From Boswellia sacra (lineage: Eukaryota > Streptophyta > Magnoliopsida > Sapindales > Burseraceae): a stretch of 64,000 nt of DNA. The notes beneath the pieces were generated by a model, which was not told the origin of the DNA, did no database searches, and saw only the letters and a list, made by a program, of their open reading frames with translations. Of the stretch, positions 21,490 to 33,649 are shown one piece after another. Each line of letters begins with the position of its first letter. The first letter of the stretch is position 1. Made by a program: the position numbers and the translations under genes. The stretch spans positions 248,001 through 312,000 of the forward strand of contig SNVD02012892.1 in NCBI GenBank assembly GCA_013180625.2, given 5' to 3'.

Positions 21490-24253
21490 ATAAGGAGTTG
21501 CCTATCTTTCTACACATGATTTTGAATTTGAACCAAGTGGATGCTGTTGGAGGCATAGGTGAACCTGGGAGCATGAATACTTGCACAAAAAATAAGCTAA
21601 TAATAAAAAAAAATTTTAAAATCAAAAAATTGAATTTTTTATTTTTATATATTAAAAAAAACTTTCCACATACCTCTATAAAGTGACATTAATTAACAAA
21701 TCCGATTGTGATAATTTTATGAGACAAATGTGGTAATGGAATGGATCTAAGTGGGAGGAATGTAAGACATTGATGCTGAGCTAAGGGTAAAAACACAATG
21801 TTATATTTGGAAGCTATGAGATATCCTATTTCATGCATAGTCATCCAATAATTTTATCCTAGATTAGACTCAAAATATGATAATTGATTTAGAGTATGAT
21901 ATCCTCGATTACCATATCCATACAAATTGGTATACTCATCAAAGTGACTTTGTAATTCCTCAATTAAGTCCCTCCTCACTTGAGCCCAATTGTCTTCACC
22001 CATATCCATCAAATCAACAACAACTCAAAAAGCAAAATTGTCATCAGTTGCAACATCCTTAATATCTCATATATAAGGTCTTAAGCCAAAAAGGAATGAA
22101 TCGATATAATTAGGCTTAAGTGATTGTGATTGGAACACTTTCTTCTTTGGCTTTCTTTTTTGTTTAGACGAAATTGTATTTGATGCCATGAACTTTGGAG
22201 AATGACTATCCTGTGCGGACAACAAATACTCAAATGTGGATGGATCTCGATGAGTAGATTATCTAACTTCATTGAAGTTCGACCTTGTGTCTTGACTTTA
22301 ATATCTAGCTTAGCAAGAGAAGTAGAAGCTGGATTTGCTGACTCTTTTAATTTCTTCAATAATTGTAACTTACCAACATCTTCCTTCTCATTGAAATGTT
22401 TTGCAATAATCTCTATCTTTATTGTACAATTCAACATTAAGCTATTGTTTTTGCTAGTATGCATTAGGTCTAGTTTCCTGCAACATGGATGTCTAGAAGA
22501 TAAAGGAATAGGTCAACTTTCATGCTTGTACTCTACAATCTCATGTGTGCACGGACACCCGTGTGTTCGTCGAGCCACACATTCATAAGCAAAAATATGA
22601 ATACCAATACAGTAAGTTTGTTCAGACTCTTTAATTATCATGTCGAGTGCATTTCTTGATACAAATCCTCTCAACTCCTTAAAAATTGAAGGCTTAAAAC
22701 TATGTTGCACTATAATCAAACTCCTATCAAATAAAGCCTTGGTTTTGTATGTTGCAATTCCAGTAAAGTGTGAATTTTTGTCCATAATGTCTCAAAAGTT
22801 CCTTGGGATGATCCTAGTTGGCTCTTTAATTTTGAATGTGAACTCTCAGCCCTATTAAAGCAAAGTTAGAAAACATTAAGTACTTAAACAAGAGGAATCA
22901 TAACAATTAATATTTCAGTTAAAAAATACCCGTTTACGGTCTAATTTCCTAAATGCATTATTAAGTTTGTCCAAGCGGACACAAACATCTCCTTGTAATT
23001 ATCCAACCATGTACTTTTACATAAGCAAGTAGTGGATATTTGGAAAAATCACTCTCCATAGCGCTTAAGGGTCGTTGATATTCTATCTTTGAAGCTTAAT
23101 ACACTAATGCATTCCAACTACTAATAAAGGCATTCCATCTTTCATTAGTTTCAAATAGCTTCTTACAATTATTTAATACATTCCTTGACATATCCCATCT
23201 ACATAGAAGACTAGTTGACTCCAGAAAACCTTTTGAATTGCATTCATTAATGCTAGTTCTCTATATGTTACAATTACATTGGGCAACATATTATCTTATA
23301 AAATATCCTTCGATTTCTCTAATGCCCCAATATAATTATCCTGTTGCCTAGATTCCAAATAAATAAAACAAACTGAAAATGTCATCTCAGTTGATGTGAC
23401 GCCAACTCTAGTAATGAAAAACGATACCTGTTAGTTTTTTTATGTACAATCCATAATTAATATACATTGTAAAAGCTCAATTGAAAAAGGATGTGCCCAA
23501 AACATGTTGTTAACACAATCTGTATCTGGATCACTATGATGCCACTCAAAGTGATTATGCTCTGTTAATTTGCTAATCAATAATTGCATCTGTGACTTGC
23601 CAGCTTGTTGTACAACTTTAGATCAGTGTCATACATTGTAAATAGTCTTCATTCTAGTGGCATTATGTATATCTCTTTTGTTTAATATATGCAGTATATT
23701 ATTTGGCTTAGCATTTCTTTTTGACATTTTGATCAAGAGATTAGCCTCTTTTTCATTAAGTCTACTAGCATAGGAGTGGCTTCTAGATTTTGTGCAATAG
23801 GACGGTTGTGAAATCCACATATCACTTGCAATACCCAATAATCATTAGCACCCAACTTTTGCCCTCTTAATTTAAATGGACAGCCACATTTCTTTGTTCC
23901 TACTGCCTTAGGCCATTTTTGTTTCTTACCCTCATTATAGGTGCTTCTATAAATACCACTCCTTTCACATGCAAAAACTATTCTTTGTTTTCTACCATAT
24001 TCACTAACATTAGATTTTTTTATTAGAATCACAACCCCATTTTTCTTGCCAATATTAAGAATCCATTGCACTGGCGCTTCCTTACTCTTAAAAATCTATA
24101 AATAATGTGTATATATCAGTAAACTAAATAATATATAAAATGCAAGTAAATTGAAAGAAAATGTTAAGCTACATACCATATCACTTGTAAAAGCATCTGT
24201 ATAGTCTATAATGTCAAACTCATTTTGAAGACCACTCCAGTATGCTGAGTCCT
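21490..24253 (-). pseudogene. Mutator-like (MULE) transposase with OTU-like tail, decayed
   Basis: Read on the minus strand: a first exon (24253-24178, YWSGLQNEFDIIDYTDAFTS), an intron of ~80 bp, then a FAR1-type zinc-finger region at 24071-23733 (ACERSGIYRSTY, TKKCGCPFKLRG, WVLQVICGFHNRP). The MULE catalytic region follows at ~23460-22985 (MDCT, TFSVCFIYLE, NVIVTYRELALMNAI, LYKLF-type CKKLFETNERW). Next come a SWIM zinc finger near 22560 (CVARRTHGCPCTHEI) and an OTU protease-like domain at ~22070-21650 (GEDNWAQVRRDLIEELQSHF, PLAQ..FLPL). Many stops and frame changes interrupt it. Two key residues are lost: the Asp before RELALMN is Tyr, and the OTU DGNC loop reads DDNF, so the catalytic Cys is gone. 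A possible leader exon is at 25255-25343 (SLDLVFGPKQGHGASSHLEQ). Confidence 0.8.
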
Positions 24254-24259
24254 TATCAT

Positions 24260-26030
24260 AAAAGCACAATAATTAGTTACATAGAATGTCAAAAATATTA
24301 AAATTACCGAATTCATGCATGAAATAGAATATTACTATAAAAATATCATATTATTACATGCATATGATCATTATACTCAATTTAAAAAAAAAACATTTTT
24401 CTGCAAATGCAGGTTCTCTCATTTTTAATAAATAATCCGCTTATCCAAATGGGCTAAGATTTTACACAAGCCTTCTAGGAATATGTATCTAACACCATGA
24501 AAAATTTCATAGCATTCTATATTTGATAAGAACCTCAAATAATTTAAGCGTTTCAATACAACAATTCTTTCTCACAATATTCAGGACTGACCTCTCTTTA
24601 TTTAAAAATATAAAATAATTCATGCCGAGTTCCAAAAATCATAAAAATTTTCAACTTTAAACTAGACATAAAAACAAACAATTGTAAAATTTCATAATTT
24701 TTTGAGGCCTCAAATAATTTTGCCGAAACTAATAACCTGTGGAGAAACTAAAATTCCATCATTGCTGAGTCAACTTCAAAAAATCATAGAAAAATCAATA
24801 CTCAACATTTTTTAGTGAAGCAAATTATAAACAAATCCTTAAGATATCTATTTTAACATATATAAACTTTAGAATCAAAATCAAAGTAAGAAAACTGCAG
24901 AAAATTTTGAAATCCTATAATTACAATTTTCATCATCATAAAAATAGGATATGTACATAGTTCATGTAACGCTAAGCTTTATAATTTTAAAAATATTGAA
25001 CATAGGATACATTACGATGGCTATAGTTTCTTTTTTATTTTTCTTAAATGATATATAACCAACAAGAAATTTTGACTTTAAGTATTAATATTTATTTCAC
25101 TAAACAGCTGAATGAATAGAGTAACTCATGACCTGAACAGCCTCTACTCTAGGAATTTACATAGAAGGTCTATGAATTTGCATAAAAGGAAGTGACGACT
25201 TGACCATGACCAGGCAAGTTATTGGGTTTACTCAAAACTAGAAGAAAGAACTGAAATCTTACTTGTTTATCGTCATCCTGTTCTAGATGACTGCTTGCTC
25301 CATGACCTTGTTTAGGCCCAAAAACTAAGTCCAAACTCATATATGGTTGAGACTACAACATCCATAATATTGTAATATCTTAAAAATTTGATGACGAATC
25401 AACCCTCAATTTTTTTTGGATTTTAACTGATTTTTTATCGGTTTCACTAATATGTTGATTGTTTTATTACAATTTTTTTTAACTACATGTTTAATATTAA
25501 ATATTAATAACTCTACACGTTTTAATACTATATTAGACTTAGTGCTCCATTACAATATTAATAGTTTATGAATGCTAGTTACTTATTTATGATTGATCTT
25601 GATGCTCTTATGGAGAGGAAGAAGAGAAAAAATAAAATACGAAGAATAAGCGCAAAAAGATTGAACTTTTTTTCTCGTAGATAAATTAAAATATGAAGCC
25701 AATTAAACGAGATCATTATTAATTAATTGTTTACCATTTTTGTGTCATAATGATCTGAACAAAAGATGGAGATAAAGAAAATTTTTCTTTGATCGTTAAT
25801 ATATTGAAAAATATATAAATGACAAAACTATGACCATTTATATAATATAATGTGCTAATAATATGTTCATGTAGGTAGGAAGATATGTAGTTACATGCAT
25901 TTGTTGACCAGACGACAAATGTAGTTTTTGCATTAAAACGATAAACTTCCTACATTTGTTGATGAGTCTTTTTTTTGCATTGATATCTTTATCCATAATT
26001 ATATATGTACTAACATTTAACTTTCTTTTC
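24260..26030. other. AT-rich spacer, possible 5' part of the MULE
   Basis: Apart from the possible leader exon of the MULE at 25255-25343 (minus strand) I see no coding sequence. Text such as 'ttgaggcctcaaataatttt' and 'catagaaaaatcaatactca' is compatible with transposon interior. MULE terminal repeats were not identified. Confidence 0.35.
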
Positions 26031-26049
26031 ATAAGTTTTCTTTAAAAAA

Positions 26050-26894
26050 AAAAAGTTTAGGGTTTATGGGTTCCTAAATATCAAACTGAATCTCCCACTA
26101 CTCCCTTAATTGCGGTTCAATGCAACATGTTTGAGTGCGGTGGACTAGCAATTGGTTTCTGCTTTTCACACACGATGGTTGATGGATTCGGGACCGCCAA
26201 ATTCTTTGATGGATGGGCAACTGCATGCCGGGAAGGGCTTCAGAAAGTAGATCGTTCGAGATTTGACTTGGCTACAATTCTACCCACGAGACGTTCAAGA
26301 TGGCTCGTCTACTCCTGGATTGAAAGTTAGGTCAAAGGCGTTTGTTTTTGATGCTTCTACAATCACAAATCCCAAAGAGATTGCTAGAGGTGGTTTGGGT
26401 GATGCAGAGGTGTTGAAAAGTCAACCTTCACGGGTACAGCTGGTGACAGCAGTTATATGGCAAGCTTTAATTAGATTGGCTTAGACTAAGCGTGACCAAT
26501 TGAGGCCTTCGGTGATAACCCATAATGCGAACATGCGAGGAGGGACAAATCTTCAAATTTCACATGATTACTTTGGAAACCTGTTCAGGGGTACTGTGGT
26601 GCAATTTAGACCAGACATCAAGAAGACCAAAGTGGAGTTTCTTGACTTAGTCAACCTGGTTGGTGATTCAATAAAAACTGCAGTCAGTGATTGTGCAAAA
26701 CCACAAAGCAGTGATGAATTTTTATGGATGGTGACTAATGCCTCGAATAAGGTTGGTGAAGAATACAACCAAGACAATATAGATGCCTATCAATTTACAA
26801 GCTTGTGTCGGATGCCAGTTTATCGAGATTTTGGTTGGGGAAAGGCAGCTAGATTGACCCACGTACAATCTTTTGTCGAATTGGTCATGCTAAT
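26050..26894 (+). pseudogene. BAHD acyltransferase pseudogene, copy 1 (vinorine synthase-like clade)
   Basis: BAHD enzymes move acyl groups from acyl-CoA to plant metabolites in the cytosol. Here the plus strand shows, in order, the HXXXD block (GFCFSHTMVDGFGTAKFF, 26150-26200), QLVTAVIWQALIRLA, the NLFRGTVVQFRPD stretch and the structural DFGWG motif (VYRDFGWGKAARLTH, 26820-26860). The N-terminal third is absent: homology starts just before the HXXXD block. There is a frameshift near 26275-26320 and an in-frame TAG at 26482. The C terminus stops at 26894, where a hAT element begins. It is non-functional. A related copy on the other strand lies at 41285-42350 and retains the C-terminal part missing here. 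Confidence 0.85.
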
Positions 26895-29800
26895 CAGGGA
26901 CGGAGCCAGCAAATTAAATTAGTGGGGGCAATAACTTTCAACAACAATATAAAAATAAACAAGGGAAATCAACATGCAAAAAATCTTGGCATCATTTAAT
27001 ATTACATGTGCTTCAAAACATAACAAAAGTTGAAGAAACTTATAGGATATGTTTAGGGAAAACCATCGAAAGAGTTCATAACTCATAAGGCTAAAGAAAT
27101 ACAAGCACACAAAAGAGCTTCCATTCATAATAGATGTTGTAAGAGCAGTCAACCATGAAATAACAAAATGTTCTTCAAAACCTGAATTAATATGGACAAG
27201 AACTCAAGATCATTTTAAGAATAATTTGTCTCCAAAAATTTAAAGTCGAATTATAATACTAAAAAAATCATACATGAATAAATCAAAACTAATCTTACTA
27301 AAGTAATGATATTGATGTATACTACCTCATTTTAAAAATTCATAGTTGCCCTCGACGACTTTTCATGTTTTGAAACCGCTGCATGATACACTAATTATCA
27401 GTGTTATCAAACACATCTTTTTCAATGTATACAACCAAGCTATTACTCAACCAACGATCTCCCATTCGATTCCGTAATCGATTCTTCACAATATTCATGG
27501 CTGAAAATGGCCTTTCTACACTAGCAGTTACAACTGGTAGAATCAATGCTAATGTCATCAATAAATAAACCAATGGATACACCTTGTCTTTCTTTGTCTT
27601 AATCATTTTCTTTGCAAGATCACTAATTCCATTCAATTCTGAAAACTCAATGCTAGAACTCACATCCATAATATAAGTCTCAAGTTGAGTCTCAAGGACC
27701 ATTAGCTCTATAGCAGAAAATTCTTTTGGATAAAACTGAGCAAGTCGTATCAATTTTTGTTTATTGAAAGCACTAAATGAATCATTTGGATATAAGCATT
27801 CTAAACAAAGAAGTAACTCAGTGTTTACCTCATTGAAACGACTATTTAGCTCTTGAAGTTGCATATCCAAAATAGAATAGAATTGGTCAACACGATAATG
27901 ATGCAGGTATGTTAATTTTTGAGCTATTCGACGTGACCGTCCTCGAGCTAGAAAGATGTCATCCATGTTAGGAACATCAATGCTATGTTTTATACAAAAA
28001 GAAGAAACTCCATTAAACAAATAATCCCACCCCTCATCTCTCATGTTTTGCAATCGTTGTTTGCATAACCCAACCAACTTCATAGCATTAACAATATCTT
28101 GATCTTTTCTTTGCAATCTTGTGACAATTCATTTGTGAATCCCAAAATCTCTTTCATCAAATGCAAAAGAAAGACAAAATCAAAAGCTTGTACAATAGCT
28201 AACAACACAGTAGCTTCAGATCTTTGTTCAACATTTGATCCATCTTGTGCAATATCATCAAGTACATCAACTATGGATGAAAACATGTTAAATATGCTCA
28301 ATAAAGTACTGTAATGTGAACCCCATCGTGTATCACCTGAGCGTTTCAAAGTAGTCTCTTGGTTTAGACCCCGCCCACTTAAAAGATCACCTGAGTTAAG
28401 TGTTTCAACAATTGAAATAGCTTGTTTCTCCCGAAGAATATCACGACGTTTACATGAAGCTCCAACAACATTCATAATATTACCAACTCTAGTGAAAAAA
28501 GTTTGAACTAGAGTATGATTCTTTGCCATTGCCACAAGAGATAATTGAAGTTGATGAGCAAAGCAATGAACATAATAAGCACACTCATTCTCTTTCATAA
28601 TAAGTGTTTTAAGACCATTAAATTCACCTTGCATATTACTTACTCCATCATAACCTTGACCTCTTAATTTAGATATGCTTAATCCATGTCTAGAAAATAA
28701 TTCATCAATTGATGCCTTAAGTGAGACTGCAGTAGTACTAGTAACATGCTCAATACCTATAAAATGCTCAACCACATTTCCTTTCTTGTCCAAATAACGT
28801 AACACAATGGCCATTTGCTCTTTCATTGATGCATCACGAGACTCGTCAATCAAAATGGAGAATAATGAGTCACCCATCTCACTAATAATAGCATTGACAG
28901 TTTCTGTTGTCGCAACACTTATAATGTCTTTCTGAATATCTGGTGATGTTAATTTGAGATTTTCTGGAGCATTCTTCAATGTAACAGATTTAACATCCTT
29001 ATCATAGTCAGCAAGAAACGCCAAAAGCTCAAGAAAATTTTCCTTGTTGTTTGAATCCTCAGATTCATCATTGTCCCAAAATGGAAGCCCTTGTATCAAA
29101 AGAATGCGAATACAATCAATTAATGTCATTCAAGCGAATTCGGTATTCAATTAGATTATCATAATTAACTATCATTTAAATATAATGTGTTACTAAACTA
29201 ATGAATAATTGTAGATACTCATCTAATTAGCAAATAGATTATTTTCTAAGCAAAAATAATAAAAGTTTAGATTATCACTAATTGACATAATTTGGATATT
29301 GGATATGTTATTAAATATGCAAATTTCACAAAGTAATAATACGAATACCATAAAAAAAAATCAAGTAGATAAGTGAAAATAAGTTCTCAAATAACAATAA
29401 AGGAATGAAGAGAATGAAAAACACTAATAATTTACCTCAAATTTAAGGTCTTGATGGAGAAATGTCCAAAGTAAGGTTACTTTATAAGAACTCTGTGACT
29501 AAAAGTAATTAAAAAAGGCAAAAAAAGTATAAAGAAATAGAAGTGGGAATCAAACCCTACAAGTGGTCAGCCATCATGTGAGCTCACGGTGCAGTGAGAG
29601 CTGAGAGGCCAGCGGGTGAGAGTGAGAGAGCTGTGAAAATGATGTGGTGTGGGGACCGTCCTTTAGAAAAATTGGGAAGAAAGAGTAAAGGCAGGAGGTG
29701 AGTTATACGGTTTTTTATTTGATTAAGTAATATAAAAATTGGAGTGGGCCAAAGTTTGTCAAATTGGGTAGTAATAAAAAGTTGAAGTGGGTTACTTTTT

Positions 29801-29987
29801 AAATAAGTGAATTATTGAAGCCCAAAAAAATGAGACAAGTCCAAATTTTAACAAATAATGACAGGTCCAATAAAAATGAAATGGCCTAACTCTTAAGATG
29901 TCCACGAGCCCAGACGCAGAAGTCTCTGCATTTTTCAAATTCAGTGGGGGCAATGTCCCCACTCGTCCCAACGTCCCTCCGTCCCTG
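26895..29987 (-). mobile_element. hAT transposon, 3.1 kb
   Basis: Left terminus CAGGGACGGAGCCAG and right terminus (reversed) CAGGGACGGAGGGACG form short hAT-type inverted repeats. Slightly inward both ends also share 'agtgggggcaat'. A transposase gene on the minus strand fills the middle. The 8 bp outside the left end (ATGCTAAT) and the right end (GCCCATCG) differ, so no target duplication is visible, and the flanks are unrelated gene fragments (BAHD left, kelch right). Confidence 0.8.
27391..29129 (-). pseudogene. hAT transposase, ZMYM1/TTF-zinc-finger type, one frameshift
   Basis: Two overlapping open frames, 29129-28080 and 28116-27391, make up most of a plant hAT transposase of the zinc-finger MYM-type protein 1-like group. 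The first has the DUF4371-like block (SILIDESRDASMKEQMAIVL, GQGYDGVSNMQGEFNGLK, YYVHCFAHQLQLSLVA, RSGDTRWGSHYSTLL). The second has the C-terminal dimerisation domain (LALILPVVTASVERPFSAMN, LSNSLVVYIEKDVF). They join by a single-base frame change near 28110 (LSQ to LQRKDQDIV), so one indel separates it from a long intact product. The N-terminal TTF-type zinc finger usual in the family is missing: sequence upstream of 29129 stops or changes frame. Conserved Asp, the RW motif and the CFAH motif are intact. Confidence 0.88.
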
Positions 29988-30408
29988 GCCCATCGCCCTT
30001 GGTTCTTCCTCATTGGTCTCCACAATACAAATTCCAAGAACAATCAGTCCTTTGCCTTTGATCCCATCTCCAACTCTTGGTTTCATCTCCCTCCCACACA
30101 ACAGCCTCCGGGCTCCTGCTTTATTGGCACCAATGGCTTCTTCTTCACCACCACTCCAAGATTCTGAAGCGCTTCTGTCGTGTCACTTCCTCGCTTTACT
30201 TCTCCAAACTCAGCCTTCTTGTGGGTATCTTTATGATTATTCTTCTTCCGGCTTTGGCTCTAATCTTCCTAAGTTTATGATTGTTGGTGGGGTGAGATTC
30301 ATTGGCGCCTTGGTTGACATTGAAGAGAAATTGGCTGTGGAGATTCACAATCCAAGATCTGATTCCTGGGACGTTTGTCTACTATATTATTTGTTCAATA
30401 AAAATTAA
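29988..30408 (+). pseudogene. F-box/kelch-repeat protein fragment, copy 1
   Basis: The plus strand reads PWFFLIGLHNTNSKNNQSFA, FDPISNSWFHLP and IGTNGFFFTTTPRF in one frame, then after a frame change KFMIVGGVRFIGALVDIE and AVEIHNPRSDSW. These are kelch-repeat features (a paired Gly and spaced Trp) of a plant F-box/kelch protein similar in type to At3g24760; that name is from memory. F-box proteins pick substrates for SCF ubiquitin ligases. The F-box and C terminus are absent. It begins exactly at the hAT right border and ends in a SINE-like tail. A second, closely similar copy lies inverted at 42730-43195. Confidence 0.7.
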
Positions 30409-30410
30409 AT

Positions 30411-30525
30411 ATTCCCTTTGGTTTGGTGGTAGAGGGTAACTTGTGTAACTTTTTAAGTCCCAGTATCCTTCGAACCACTTACAAATTTCTTAAAAGATAG
30501 AAGTTTAAATTTTAATAACCTGACA
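30411..30525 (+). repeat. SINE-like insert after kelch copy 1
   Basis: Right after the kelch fragment comes 'tttggtttggtggtagaggg', which resembles a tRNA-derived box A region, then a weak box B-like 'ccttcgaacc'. The same sequence, better preserved, follows kelch copy 2 (42610-42725, minus strand), where box B reads GGTTCAAATCC. This supports a tRNA-derived SINE inserted before the kelch fragment was copied. No A-tail or TSD was established. Confidence 0.35.
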
Positions 30526-30529
30526 CATC

Positions 30530-31985
30530 ATCATAAATTATATTTAAAAATTAAATCTAAATCGATTATCTCCTCATCCCTAAATCAAGCGACCTCCTTC
30601 CTTCATCGCACCTTCATCAAATGCAGAACCTCCATCACACATAGCACGGATCTCTACCGACATTCACCACCATCCATCATCACGTCGACTTCCTCCACCA
30701 CCATGCATCACCTCCTTCACTCCAAATGCTGACGTCGTCCACCACCACGGACCACCTCTTTCAATCCACCAGCATCTATCATCGCACTGCCGGTGTGCTG
30801 CAAACCTCACCGAGTTTGATTACTTGGGGGCAGCCCCTGTTGGTGTGCCGCAATCCTCCATTTCGCCATCACCGTCTTCAGTGAATGAGCTTCAATATGC
30901 CCTTTTTTATTTTTTATTTTTTTAATTTTTTAAATGTGGGCTCGCAAATAACAAGTCTTGTTCATCCAAAATGAAAATCAAAACAAAGGGCTAAACAACA
31001 TTTCTTGATTTGTGTTGTGTATCGGAAAGCAAGTGGATTTCATTCCTTCACTCCTTTACTTTGCTGCATTCTCTAGGGATTTTGCATTTTCTCTTTCTTT
31101 TGCTATGAAATTTCACCATTTTATCTGCCTTGATTTTGGTTTCGTTTCATTGATTTGGGTTTTATAAGTTTCTGGGTTTCTATTAATGTCATGAACAGTG
31201 ATGCTGCTGGGTTTTCTTTGGTGAAGGTATAGTGATGGTGACAATGGTGAGGCTATGGTGTGATTGTGAAACATTAGGAGGCTACATAAACGGTGTCGTG
31301 CGATTGAAATTTGTTTTTATAAATATTATTTTGTTATTTCTATTATTTTTAATTATTATTATTGTCTTCTAGCTTTTTTTCTATGTATGATATTTATGCA
31401 TGCAATTTTGATTCCCATTAGACCCCTCCAACGTTTAAGTTAATGGCAGAAATCGGATTTCAGGGAGCAATTTGTGATTTCTGGTCTCTCAGGAGGGAAT
31501 TTTTATAAGCCTAATCTCAAGGGTAAATGGTAATTTTTCTATTATTTTTAAAAGATTTAAAAATTATTACAAGATTTTAGTTTCTAAAACGTCGATAAGT
31601 ACAATTTAAGATTAATAGGTTTAGGTAGATCTTTTTCGTGAAATTATATTTTGAAAGGTTGTTGCTAGTGGTTAAATGTATTCTAGATGTACCATTAGCT
31701 TTTTTCATTAGCTATGACAGATTATCTCTAACTCTCTTCAAACGTTAATCGGTACTTCCACCATATAATTAAGGAAGAAAAAAAAAGAGACCCTTAATGA
31801 CATGTTAACCTTTTTTCTAAAACAGAAACAGTGAGTTTTTAAATTGAATCATTTGCCCTCCTCTAGCCAGTCAGCAGACTTCAAAAAAAACAAAAAATGA
31901 AAAAAAAATGAAAATCAAGCGTCTTTTTATAGTGTTTCCAAAAGACAAGAAGTCTGTGTTATATATTAATACCATATGGTACACA
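30530..31985. other. Spacer, no gene recognised
   Basis: A C-rich patch at 30580-30880 with many 'caccacca/ccaccaccatg' triplets may be an old coding remnant, but no frame stays open. The rest is AT-rich. Confidence 0.4.
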
Positions 31986-31988
31986 AAA

Positions 31989-33422
31989 GGCGTGTTTGAT
32001 GCGCTATATAGCACTGTATAGTATAACATTAAAAAATTATTTTGTGTTTGATTAAATTTTGAGCAGGACTTTATAGTATAACACGGGTATTATAGCAACA
32101 TTGTAGCGGATACTGTAACGATATTGTTTACATCAAAGTTGAGCGTTTTTATACTAAGCCTACCCATGGGTTCAGTGGCGGACCCAGGATTTGATTGAAG
32201 GGAGGGCACCATTAATATTTTAATGTTTATAATTTATTTGATAAACTTTAATAATATAATAAATTTTAAAAAAATAAAATAAGAAATACACTTAAATGAG
32301 GGATATTATAACTATAACGGTTCAAAATTATAAAAAGTTAATTTTCTTAAATTTGATATAAACTCAAAATTGCTTTTCGTTTAAAATATCTCTTTATTAC
32401 TATTCAAAAAAATTATTTTATAACATACATTACTTTTAATCTAAAAAAATACAGACCAATGAAATAAAATAAAAAGTCTCTTAGAAATAATTTCTTGAAA
32501 ATATATTACTATTTTTAAAATCTAATTAATACAAATCAATAAAAAAATAACAAGAAATACATGATAAAAATGTAGTATATGATTTTATTTCAAATTGTAG
32601 GAAAAATGCAGTTATTACCATATACGAGGATCATCAAATTTGTACTCTTTTAACAATAATTGATTGAGGTTTTCTTTTAGACTATAAAAAATATTTATAT
32701 AAAGTAAAACATATAATTTACATAGAATTGAATAAATAAAAATAGAAAACTAAAATTCTATTTATGAATCAGTTAATAAAAGTTAATTAAAATATAATAT
32801 CAACTTATATTATTGTATACTTCAAGTAGCTCAAATAGTTAGAAAAAAAAAAAAGAGAATTGTAAAACTTGAATTGATTATTATTATTATTATTATTTTA
32901 ATTTAAGAAAGGAATGTAAATGTACTAAAGCAAAGTAAAGGGTTTTTATTGAATTTTTCAAAATTGAGAGGGGCCCCGGGCCCCCCCTTTCCTAACCTAG
33001 GTCCGCCATTGCATGGGTTAACACCATATAAACTTATTTTTGTCTCAATCTTCATTAATAAATATCAAAAAAAATATAAATTAAATATTTATATATTTAT
33101 ATAATTAATAAATAATTTATTAAATATTTAAATAAAAATTAAATATTTAAATAACTAAAAATAATTATTTAAATAAATAAAAATTTAATAATTCAATTTT
33201 ATTTTAAAAATAATTTTAATTATTATTTAAATTTATTTTATATTTAAATTAAACTTTTCATATTATAATTTTTTTTTTTTACTTTTTATCTAATATAATA
33301 CTCTATCAAACATAATATAGTATTATGTCTTATCTAATCTTATTCTATACTATTTAATTTAATACAATCTAAATAAATTTATACTATTAAATATATTATT
33401 ATACAACATATCAAATATGTCC
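31989..33422. mobile_element. AT-rich Tourist-like MITE, split by a hAT MITE
   Basis: The left end GGCGTGTTTGATGCGC and right end (reversed) GGACATATTTGATATG are similar, and each is flanked by AAA, a weak 3-bp TSD in A-rich DNA. Inside, 'gtatagtataacat' on the left has inverted counterparts such as 'aatatagtattatg' on the right. Minus the hAT MITE it is about 590 bp and extremely AT-rich. Confidence 0.45.
32173..33011. mobile_element. Non-autonomous hAT MITE, 839 bp, TSD CATGGGTT
   Basis: Left terminus CAGTGGCGGACCCAGG and right terminus (reversed) CAATGGCGGACCTAGG are inverted repeats typical of hAT elements. The eight bases outside are identical on both sides: CATGGGTT at 32165-32172 and 33012-33019. 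The interior is AT-rich with no coding capacity. Confidence 0.92.
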
Positions 33423-33649
33423 AAAAATCTCATTCGCATGGTAACTGCTAATTATTATCATTTTACAATTCTATCTTTTGTCATTTGAATATGGGTTGGG
33501 CTTAGGCTCAATTAAATGGGCCGGGTTAAGAAATATTGATCCAAAGGTGTTTCCCTATAGAATTGATAAAACTCATATGCAGTTTATTTATGCACTGTGT
33601 TTGTTCCGCCGCAATTGCATAGCATAAGGTGTCATGTTTACATACTTTT

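Noticed and set aside
21498..21686. Plus-strand frame MPIFLHMILNLNQVD
   Set aside because: It is the reverse strand of the C-terminal end of the MULE pseudogene.
26568..26777. Minus-strand frame within the BAHD fragment
   Set aside because: Shadow of the BAHD coding strand, which has clear motifs.
30420..30480. tRNA gene
   Set aside because: Only promoter-like boxes resemble tRNA; no foldable cloverleaf with anticodon arm was found. Same for 42650 and 43450.
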